Part shown: positions 56,337-64,000 of the stretch, piece by piece | Layout: the number at the start of each line of letters is the position of its first letter | Position numbering within the stretch: the stretch's first letter is position 1 | Assembly: GCA_963693285.1 (NCBI GenBank) | Contig: OY848929.1 | Location: forward strand, 1,428,501-1,492,500 | Origin: Xestospongia muta | Taxonomy: Eukaryota > Porifera > Demospongiae > Haplosclerida > Petrosiidae | Direction: 5' to 3' | DNA: 64,000 nucleotides | Position numbers and translations under genes: made by a program | Notes under the pieces: model-generated | The model's database searches: none | What the model was told of the DNA's origin: nothing | What the model saw: only the letters and a program-made list of their open reading frames with translations

Positions 56337-59300
56337 ATGAAGCTCTGTATTATACTTGTACTATTGACTGTTAGCATAGTTCTACAAATGGTCTCCTGTA
56401 CTATGTATTATGTCTCTGCTTCTAATGGAACAGATTGTCCACATAATACTGTATGTAATAACCTCTCCTATTACTTGGATAATGAGCTCATGACCTCTAA
56501 CACTGTCTTAATCTTTCTTAATGGAACTCACATCTTGGAGAAAGAGGAGCCAGCAGTGATAAGTGGAGTAACTAACTTGACATTACAGGGAGTTGGAGAG
56601 ATGATAGAAGGGTATCACTGGACAGTAAGACAGTCTATTGTTAAAATAACTTGTGCAAGTTTAAAGGGAGGACTTATTTTTATTAACTCATCTGTCAACT
56701 TCAAAATGCTGACCTTTTATCAATGTGGTGCTTCAGTTGGTAGTCAGCGACTTAAGCCACATTTTGCACCATTTTTGAACGGACTGTACAAAATATCTTA
56801 TGACTTTGAATTGTATGCAGATTTGTCAGCATCGATTGCTTTCTTGTTTTCAGAGAACATAAATTTTCACAGTGTTTCCATTCAGAATTGTTCTGGCTTC
56901 TGTCTGTTCTCCTTGAACACCATTAATTTCAATATGGAACAGGTCTACATAGCACACACAAGTCCGACTGAGTATTATGAACAAGGATGCTGTAGTGACA
57001 ATGCTGTAGATCTCAGATGTATTGGTGGTAATTTGATTATGTTCTATCTTGATAGGAACGATTGCAATGACACAACAAACCAAAATATATTATATAATGC
57101 GGATATTATTGATAGCATATTATCGTTTGGAGTTGGTTACTTCAAGTATACTATTAACAGGATAACAATGAGTTCTCTTACAATAGTTGATATAACTCAC
57201 AGTAATGTAACTGTCAACATGCAATCTGTTATTTTCTTTGAAAATTCTGGTGGTAACTTTGGTGCCTTGACATCCTACATGTTTTTATATGTAGATAATG
57301 TGACATCAGTCGGTGCTAACAAACATATCTGTCCTAACTCATGGCCGGGAATATCGTTTAAGATCTCTGTTACAAACGAAATAATGTGTCCGTACAAATT
57401 AAATGACCGTGGTTTCACGCGAACTGATGTACGAGTAAGTAACAGTAACTTTTCAAGCAATTTAGCTGCTGATTCAGCAGGAATGAACTTGGACACTAGT
57501 CTAGTGGTCACATTCCTTCAAGTAGATGCTCGTTTTATTGTAAACATCACTGATACTTATGTTACTGATAATGTGGCTGCATTTGCTTCTTGTATTGGAA
57601 TTGGTGGACTCACACCAATATATCCTTCTACTATTTTCTTTCACTTGACTAATACTGTTCTAGTTAGAAACCATTTTTACTCTACTTACTTGCCATATGA
57701 TGCAAAAGAGTTAAAAAATCCATACAAAGGTATTCCACCCTCTTGTCTAACTTTTGGTAACACAGCTCATGCTACCTTTGAAAATGTAACTATTGCTAAT
57801 CACAATTCTTTGGGTATTTACAGTTACAACACTCTTCTGGTTATAACGGGTTATACAGTGTTACAAAATAATACAGGAACCCTTGGTGGAGGACTGATGT
57901 TGGTAGGGACTTCAGCCTTTCTCTTAAAATCAGCAAATTTAAGTTTCATTAACAACCATGCTGAGAGAGGTGCTGGTATATACATCTCCCCACCTCTTGT
58001 TTCCTCCGTTCGGTATCCTTTCTGTCAGTATCAGATCCATGGAGATCTAAATACCTCTGATTCTATCATTAACTTTATTGGAAACAAAGCATCTATAACA
58101 GGTGATGTTCTCTATGGAGGTAACGTTAATGATTGCCTTTTATTTTCACAGTCAGGAGTGACAAGTAGTGATTTAGACTTTGATAGTTTGTTCTCATATG
58201 ATAAAAACTCTGAGATGGACTTTGCAATATCATCTGATGCATCAAGGGTGTGTTTCTGTGAGGATGATATTGCTATGTGTGATCAAACTCACTTAACTAC
58301 TAAGGCAATCTTTCCTGGACAGACCGTTAATATCAGTGTTGCTGCTATTGGTGACTTAGATGGATACACTACTGGAAGAATGATAATTGATAGAGATTTT
58401 TACCGTAGTGAAAAAATAGATGTAGCTAGGTGTGTTAATGTATCACTATCACTACCCAGTACTACAAACAGATCAGGTATTAAGTCCAATTTAACCCTTC
58501 AATTAACAATTGACGATCCCTTTAATCGTCAGGAAAATGTACCTCTTTCACTCACATTACCGATACTTACATGTCCTCCTGGATTTGTGCTCACATCCTA
58601 CTTTACTTGTGAATGTAGCTCTTTCATAGTTGACTCTATATTAAATGTGTCGTGTTCTATAGAAGATGGGGAAATTTCACATCATGGAGATGCATGGGTT
58701 GGTTTTGATGAATCTGCTAATTGCATTCTTCTCTCCAAACATTGTCCGTTTGATTACTGCTCTAACAATGATGTGTCTTTTAATCTTTCTAATTCTGATG
58801 TCCAGTGTCAACTTAACAGAGCTGGTATTTTATGTGGTGAGTGTTCTGAAGGCTTGTCTCTTATGTTAGGTTCTAACAAATGTGGGAAGTGTTCTAATAA
58901 TGGTATTGCTCTGTTGCTAGTGTTTGGTGTAGCAGGACTAGCTCTTGTTATTTTATTAATTGGTTTAAATTTAACAGTATCTGTGGGTACCATCAATGGT
59001 CTCATCTTCTATGCTAACATTGTTAAAGTGAATGAAGCTATTTTCTTTCCCGACGGTCCCATACCATTTCTTAGTCAATTCATCTCATGGCTCAATCTTG
59101 ACTTTGGGTTTGAGACCTGTTTCTACAATGGTATGACACCCTATGATAAAATATGGCTTCAGTTTTTATTCCCTATTTACATATGGGTTATAATGGTTGC
59201 AATCATCATTGCTTGTCGCTATTCTACCAAATTATCTAAACTAGTGGGATCTAATGCTGTACCAGTTCTAGCTACACTCTTATTGCTCTCCTATGTTAAG

Positions 59301-60047
59301 ATCATTCGTATATATATACTTGCACTTAAAGTATCCTATGTTCATTGTGGTGAAAATACTATTAACACTGTTTGGGCTGTAGATGGTAATGTTCCATATT
59401 GGAGTGCCAACCATGTTGTTCTCTTTCTATTCTCCATCTTTGTGTTATTGTTTACTGTCATCCCTTACACAATGTTTGTTACTTTAATACCTGTATTAGA
59501 GAAATGTTCACAACACTGTGGAAGGATCTGGCTACGTTTTGCTAAACCTATATCAGATGCATACAGCGGTCCCTTCAAAGACAGATATCGGTTTTGGTCT
59601 GGTCTTATTCTTCTAGCTCGACTAGTAATAGCCATTGCTGTGCCATTTTTAAATCAAAATGATCGTCTGTTTCTAGTGCTGTTCATTCTCTTCTTTCTCA
59701 TATTTTTTTTTGCTAGAAGTGGTGGTCCTTACAAAAACTGGCCCTTAAACATTTTAGATATATGGTTTCTTAGTAATCTTCAAGGAATGGCTGTTCTGGC
59801 ACTCGGAAATCTAGCTCCTGTCGGCACTCGAATATCCGTGAGTTTTGCTTTTGCCTCATTCTTTATAATTGTAGTGTGGCATGTGATTTGTCAGCTCAAG
59901 AAGTCGGACATCTTATTAAAATGTCGACCAAAAACGAAAGAGTTGACAGAAGTAAATAGAAATAAAGAACCACTGACATCTGTTGTTAGTATTCTACATA
60001 ATGAAAATAATAAATTGCGTGAGTCTCTTCTTGATGAAACATACTGA
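56337..60047 (+). CDS. Large receptor-like protein, copy 2
   Basis: Intronless, 1,236 aa from the ATG opening MKLCIILVLLTVSIVLQMVS, a good signal peptide; the frame is open further upstream but has no ATG there. From CNNLSYYLDNELM onward it is almost identical to copy 1 through ectodomain, neck (LCGECSEGLSLMLGS) and membrane region. The signal peptide and first ~40 residues differ completely. Differences are mostly single substitutions (for example RFWSG preceded by KDRY instead of KDGY; PYKNWP for PYKNLP). This pattern points to recent duplication or ongoing gene conversion with 5' ends exchanged. Domain interpretation as for copy 1. Confidence 0.82.
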   Translation: MKLCIILVLLTVSIVLQMVSCTMYYVSASNGTDCPHNTVCNNLSYYLDNELMTSNTVLIFLNGTHILEKEEPAVISGVTNLTLQGVGEMIEGYHWTVRQSIVKITCASLKGGLIFINSSVNFKMLTFYQCGASVGSQRLKPHFAPFLNGLYKISYDFELYADLSASIAFLFSENINFHSVSIQNCSGFCLFSLNTINFNMEQVYIAHTSPTEYYEQGCCSDNAVDLRCIGGNLIMFYLDRNDCNDTTNQNILYNADIIDSILSFGVGYFKYTINRITMSSLTIVDITHSNVTVNMQSVIFFENSGGNFGALTSYMFLYVDNVTSVGANKHICPNSWPGISFKISVTNEIMCPYKLNDRGFTRTDVRVSNSNFSSNLAADSAGMNLDTSLVVTFLQVDARFIVNITDTYVTDNVAAFASCIGIGGLTPIYPSTIFFHLTNTVLVRNHFYSTYLPYDAKELKNPYKGIPPSCLTFGNTAHATFENVTIANHNSLGIYSYNTLLVITGYTVLQNNTGTLGGGLMLVGTSAFLLKSANLSFINNHAERGAGIYISPPLVSSVRYPFCQYQIHGDLNTSDSIINFIGNKASITGDVLYGGNVNDCLLFSQSGVTSSDLDFDSLFSYDKNSEMDFAISSDASRVCFCEDDIAMCDQTHLTTKAIFPGQTVNISVAAIGDLDGYTTGRMIIDRDFYRSEKIDVARCVNVSLSLPSTTNRSGIKSNLTLQLTIDDPFNRQENVPLSLTLPILTCPPGFVLTSYFTCECSSFIVDSILNVSCSIEDGEISHHGDAWVGFDESANCILLSKHCPFDYCSNNDVSFNLSNSDVQCQLNRAGILCGECSEGLSLMLGSNKCGKCSNNGIALLLVFGVAGLALVILLIGLNLTVSVGTINGLIFYANIVKVNEAIFFPDGPIPFLSQFISWLNLDFGFETCFYNGMTPYDKIWLQFLFPIYIWVIMVAIIIACRYSTKLSKLVGSNAVPVLATLLLLSYVKIIRIYILALKVSYVHCGENTINTVWAVDGNVPYWSANHVVLFLFSIFVLLFTVIPYTMFVTLIPVLEKCSQHCGRIWLRFAKPISDAYSGPFKDRYRFWSGLILLARLVIAIAVPFLNQNDRLFLVLFILFFLIFFFARSGGPYKNWPLNILDIWFLSNLQGMAVLALGNLAPVGTRISVSFAFASFFIIVVWHVICQLKKSDILLKCRPKTKELTEVNRNKEPLTSVVSILHNENNKLRESLLDETY

Positions 60048-60349
60048 TATGTGTTATAATATCTGTTAGTATATATTTTGTATCTTAGTTAGTATTATGT
60101 GTTATAATTAATAAGATGTGTGTCATTCACTGAAGGAATTCTATGTCCATTGTTAATAGTTATTCTACTATATAAACTGATATGACATGTGTCACTATTC
60201 ACAAGTTGGATCATCATTAGGTGTTAGTGATATAGTATCCACACTCCTACATATCTTAACATAGTAACAGTAGTGTCTTCTGTTATGTGATCATAGTCTG
60301 CTCTAGTCTCCAGAGGATCACTTTATCTTATTCTCCTATTTGTTTAACT
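60048..60349. other. Recombinant spacer between copies 2 and 3
   Basis: 60048-60288 matches the sequence after copy 1; from about 60285 it switches to the sequence that precedes copy 2 (GATCATAGTCTGCTCTAGTC). The switch lies within GTTATGTGATCATAG, sharing a few bases with both parents. Confidence 0.85.
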
Positions 60350-63300
60350 ATGAAGCTCTGTATTATACTTGTACTATTGACTGTTAGCATAGTTCTACAA
60401 ATGGTCTCCTGTACTATGTATTATGTCTCTGCTTCTAATGGAACAGATTGTCCACATAATACTGTATGTAATAACCTCTCCTATTACTTGGATAATGAGC
60501 TCATGACCTCTAACACTGTCTTAATCTTTCTTAATGGAACTCACATCTTGGACAAAAAGGAGCCAGTAGTGATAAGTGGAGTAACTAACTTGACATTAAA
60601 AGGAGAAGGGATTATGGAAGAAGGTAACCATTGGACAGTGAAACAATCTACTGTTGTTATAAAATGTCGACATCATAAAGTAGGGCTGTTTATTGTAGAC
60701 TGGTCTAATGTACATATCAGTTCTATTACATTTGATGGATGTGGTTTACCACTTCAAGGACAATTAAAGACACATATTATGTCAAATTATAATTCATCTT
60801 TTCCATATAATTGGGAATTTGTTGTCGGTTTAGATGCAGGTCACACTCTCATGTTTCTAAATGGATCTGGTTTGAGTCTCAACTATGTTACTATTCAATA
60901 TGGTACAGGATATGGTCTAACAATTGTCAATTCATACAGTGTTAGCATCACTAACTCTTACTTCTTTAAGAACAACATTGTAAACAAAGGTAGACAATGT
61001 TTCTTCAATTCTTCTTGTCGAGGTGGCAATATTCGAATTGCTCATATACTGTCAACTGGATGTCCAAATTTAGAAGAAGAGAGCAGTGTGTTAGCTATAA
61101 GACATACCTATGTCTCCTACGGTGTCAACGATGGAGGAGTACCCAATCTCCCATCCCAACTTTTCGCAACATACAATTTTCTATATTTTCCATTTGGTGG
61201 AGGTATTGGAGTGATTTCTACTGATTACAGTTGTAACAAGTTTAGATTTGAATTAGACTCTGTTACCATGTACAGTAACTATGCTTATTATTCGGGATCT
61301 AACATTGGTCTTCTTGGTCTACCAGTACCACTGACTATATCACGTTCACATAGTCTCTCTGGATTGACTTCTACACGTGCAGGTGGCTTTGCTGCTGGTG
61401 GAGGATTTGGTGCTGGTATTCTTATTAATGTGTTTGAGATCCTCCCATCTGATGTTCAATCTGAGCTTAATATTGTCAACTCTACATTTTCTGATAACTT
61501 TGCTTTTTATGGCAGTGGTCTTTACTTGAAGACATACAGAGAGAGATCATGGGACATTATTACCATTGACTCTTGTACATTCAATAACAATAGAGGTTAT
61601 GAAGGAGCCAGTATTCTTATTGAAAGAAAAAATTTTGTCAATCCTAGTAGTGTTAGTATCAACATAAAAGATGTGACAGTTACAAACACATTGAGAAACT
61701 ATGTCACAGATTTGACAGCAAGTTATAAATTTGGTGGAGCAGTTACACTTATCAATATTGTTTGTAATGTGTCTGGTCTACATATTGCCGACAATGCAAG
61801 ATCAACAGGACTAGTAATGTACTTGACTAAAATGTACTTACAAGGAGAAAATACCATACGAAATAACAGTAACTTTGAAGGTGGAGGTGCCATTTTATAT
61901 ACAGGATCTTATTTTATTTTACAACCTCCATGTAAGCTCTCTTTTATCGGTAATCATGCTGACACTTTTGGAGGAGGCATATATATTCCACCAGAAGCAA
62001 TGTTACGAAACACATCATCACCTTGTTTCTATCAAATAGAAGACTCCTCCTACATATTTGCATCTAACGTTGAGATCTATGTTGAAGACAACACTGCGGG
62101 TATTACTGGACATTTTCTCAATGGAGGTAGACTAGTAGATTGTGAACTTGTAACTAATTTTCCTCACTCTTACTGCTATAGGTCATCTTTTATCTGTGGT
62201 CTAGATATTCTTAAGAGTATCATCCATCCTTATCCTGTAGATGATCCCTACTTTATTTCATCAGAAGCTGTAGCAGTAGTTTTTTGCAATGGGAGTGAAC
62301 TTTATTATTATAAGACGGATCATGATGTTTATGCAATGCCAGGTCAAGCATTTAATGTTAGCTTGGTTACTGTTGGAGAAACATTAGGTATATCTCCTGG
62401 GACAATAGAAGGTAGTGTTGTTAATAGAAACACTGTTATGAGACGGTTTATGTTGAGAACTGGTAACTATTGTGCCAATTATACATTTGCTGTAAAAAGC
62501 TATGGAAGTGATAAAGTTGGGATATTCCTTCAAACGACTCTTAAAGTTGTTTATGTCCCTGCCAGCATAATTCCAAGACTTATCATTGTTTATTTTGAAG
62601 AATGTTCACCTGGATTTAATCTGTCTAGCACAAACAATGATGGTTCTTACATATGTGACTGTGATAGCTATATTAAAGGACTTGATTCTAATATCCAATG
62701 TGATGTAAATACTTCTAACATCACTACTCATCCCCAGGGAGAACAGACTTACTGGATTGGTTACAACGATGACAATAATTGTACCTATATTGGAGACAAT
62801 TGTCCTTTTGACTATTGTGTTTCTAGTAGTGTCACATTCAATATTCTCCACTCTGATGTCCAGTGTCAACTTAACAGAGCTGGTATTTTATGTGGTGAGT
62901 GTTCTGAAGGTCTGTCTCTTATGTTAGGTTCTAACAAATGTGGGAAATGTTCTGATAATGGTATTGCTCTGTTGTTAGTGTTTGGTGTGGCAGGACTAGC
63001 TCTTGTTATTTTATTAATTGGTTTAAATTTAACAGTATCTGTGGGTACCATCAATGGTCTCATCTTCTATGCTAACATTGTTAAAATGAATGAACCCATT
63101 TTCTTTCCCAAAGGTTCCATACCTTTTCTTAGTCAATTCATCTCATGGCTCAATCTTGACTTGGGTATTGATGTCTGTTTCTCTAACAATCTGACTTCAC
63201 TTGTCAAAGTGTCACTACAGTTTGTTTTTCCAATCTATATATGGTTTATTATTTTAACAACCATTGGTGTTAGTCGTTGTGTCTCAAGATTTCCTAAAAT

Positions 63301-64000
63301 AGCACCATATGTTCTGAAACTAGTTGGTAACAATGGTGTTCAAGTATTTGCCACTCTTCTTCTACTCTCTTACACTAAATTAATACGTACACTAATATTG
63401 GTATTTGCCGACACTATTGTTAACTGTGATGGCACACCAAGTAGTCGATGGCGTGTAGATGGGAACATTGAGTATGCTCAGAAAGGCCATCTTGCTTTGT
63501 TTATTTTTACTCTATTATTTGCTGCTGTCGTTATTGTTCCTTATACGCTATTTCTTGTTGGATTACCTATTGTTGTTAAAGTATTCTCTAATTGTGGTAG
63601 TCTATGGTTGGGTTTTTTCAAACCACTGTGTGATGCTTATTCAGGTCCTCATAAAGACAGCTGTCGATTTTGGGCTGGATTGTTGATTGTAATTCGTATA
63701 TTGATTGCTGTTGTCGTTTCTGCAACTCAAAATCACGTTGTTGCATTGTATGTTATTTTGTTTAGTGCTATTGTTTTGATCACATTGGCACTCGATATTG
63801 ACGGACCTTATGAAAAACAGCCGCTAAATATTTTAGAATCTTTTTTTCTTGCTAATTTGCTTGGATTGTCTATTTTAACTCTTGGTGGTCATGCTTATGT
63901 TGGGATCATTATATCCACTATTTTAGCTTTTATAGCATTTGTCATTATTATTGGCTACCATATTTTTGTTCGTTTTAAACCTGTTATCGCCAAATCAAAG
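60350..64000 (+). CDS. Large receptor-like protein, copy 3 (chimeric; 3' end outside window)
   Basis: Open frame for 1,217 codons to the window edge with no stop or intron. The first ~80 codons are nearly identical to copy 2 (MKLCIILVLLTVSIVLQ through NGTHIL). The ectodomain then diverges strongly (VSITNSYFFKNNIV, TFNNNRGYEGASILI, HADTFGGGIYIPPEA), keeping the beta-helix-like repeat pattern and GGG turns. Near-identity returns at SDVQCQLNRAGILCGECSEG and continues through the first membrane span and NGLIFYANIVK. After that it diverges again, more moderately (VFATLLLLSYTKLIRTLI, CDAYSGPHKDSCRFWAG). So it is a mosaic of two lineages. Its membrane region has the same layout as copies 1 and 2. 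Confidence 0.85.
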   Translation, partial: MKLCIILVLLTVSIVLQMVSCTMYYVSASNGTDCPHNTVCNNLSYYLDNELMTSNTVLIFLNGTHILDKKEPVVISGVTNLTLKGEGIMEEGNHWTVKQSTVVIKCRHHKVGLFIVDWSNVHISSITFDGCGLPLQGQLKTHIMSNYNSSFPYNWEFVVGLDAGHTLMFLNGSGLSLNYVTIQYGTGYGLTIVNSYSVSITNSYFFKNNIVNKGRQCFFNSSCRGGNIRIAHILSTGCPNLEEESSVLAIRHTYVSYGVNDGGVPNLPSQLFATYNFLYFPFGGGIGVISTDYSCNKFRFELDSVTMYSNYAYYSGSNIGLLGLPVPLTISRSHSLSGLTSTRAGGFAAGGGFGAGILINVFEILPSDVQSELNIVNSTFSDNFAFYGSGLYLKTYRERSWDIITIDSCTFNNNRGYEGASILIERKNFVNPSSVSINIKDVTVTNTLRNYVTDLTASYKFGGAVTLINIVCNVSGLHIADNARSTGLVMYLTKMYLQGENTIRNNSNFEGGGAILYTGSYFILQPPCKLSFIGNHADTFGGGIYIPPEAMLRNTSSPCFYQIEDSSYIFASNVEIYVEDNTAGITGHFLNGGRLVDCELVTNFPHSYCYRSSFICGLDILKSIIHPYPVDDPYFISSEAVAVVFCNGSELYYYKTDHDVYAMPGQAFNVSLVTVGETLGISPGTIEGSVVNRNTVMRRFMLRTGNYCANYTFAVKSYGSDKVGIFLQTTLKVVYVPASIIPRLIIVYFEECSPGFNLSSTNNDGSYICDCDSYIKGLDSNIQCDVNTSNITTHPQGEQTYWIGYNDDNNCTYIGDNCPFDYCVSSSVTFNILHSDVQCQLNRAGILCGECSEGLSLMLGSNKCGKCSDNGIALLLVFGVAGLALVILLIGLNLTVSVGTINGLIFYANIVKMNEPIFFPKGSIPFLSQFISWLNLDLGIDVCFSNNLTSLVKVSLQFVFPIYIWFIILTTIGVSRCVSRFPKIAPYVLKLVGNNGVQVFATLLLLSYTKLIRTLILVFADTIVNCDGTPSSRWRVDGNIEYAQKGHLALFIFTLLFAAVVIVPYTLFLVGLPIVVKVFSNCGSLWLGFFKPLCDAYSGPHKDSCRFWAGLLIVIRILIAVVVSATQNHVVALYVILFSAIVLITLALDIDGPYEKQPLNILESFFLANLLGLSILTLGGHAYVGIIISTILAFIAFVIIIGYHIFVRFKPVIAKSK

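Noticed and set aside
51278..60047. Bacterial contamination or recent horizontal transfer, suggested by long intronless frames with beta-helix ectodomains
   Set aside because: Base composition matches the surroundings, the frames start with eukaryote-type signal peptides, and the same membrane family is known to me from animal genomes. Ancient transfer of the beta-helix part cannot be excluded.

Overview
The window looks like nuclear DNA of a demosponge, most likely Amphimedon queenslandica or a close relative (inference from gene content; no search was run). It is AT-rich and gene-dense. Most introns are about 45-60 bp, and many neighbouring genes start within 90-140 bp of each other. It carries animal genes (TACC, CLP1, CLUAP1, RRP12), receptor tyrosine kinases in tandem, death-domain proteins and lineage-specific secreted and membrane families. 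One run of 200 N marks an assembly gap. Gene models are spliced by eye from GT-AG (a few GC-AG) junctions that keep the reading frame.

Layout. 0.1-2.5 kb: 3' end of a TACC gene, then an R3HCC1L-like gene. 2.6-5.7 kb (-): an immunoglobulin-domain membrane protein, sharing a 89-bp promoter with 5.7-7.6 kb (+), a death domain/CARD-like/death domain protein, followed by a short single-death-domain paralogue. 8.5-22.0 kb (+): CLP1, the RNA 5'-kinase, split by an 11.45-kb intron. That intron contains, on the opposite strand, four intronless secreted cysteine-rich genes, one dead copy, a minisatellite and decayed fragments of CLP1 itself. 22.5-41.3 kb (-): three tandem receptor tyrosine kinases with the same catalytic exon pattern. 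41.4-43.3 kb (+): a tandem-GNAT acetyltransferase. 43.5-46.2 kb (-): two genes built on a duplicated promoter plus transmembrane module, one of them joined to a PARP catalytic domain. 46.4-47.5 kb (+): intronless CLUAP1. 47.7-50.9 kb (+): the N-terminal half of RRP12, ending at an intact splice donor. 51.3-64.0 kb (+): three tandem, intronless genes of about 1,235 codons for large receptor-like proteins with a long ectodomain and about eight membrane spans; the third runs off the window.

Two themes stand out. First, two housekeeping genes (CLP1, RRP12) are interrupted by arrays of lineage-specific, intronless, tandemly duplicated genes for secreted or surface proteins. In CLP1 the splice phase across the array is preserved and decayed CLP1 exon pieces lie inside it, which points to repeated local duplication as the origin of the giant intron. 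Second, modules are reused: cysteine-rich heads with different low-complexity tails, transmembrane/promoter modules with different C-termini, and a recombinant third copy in the ~1,235-codon family. Mobile DNA is modest: three copies of a ~240-bp inverted-repeat element and one different ~113-bp element.
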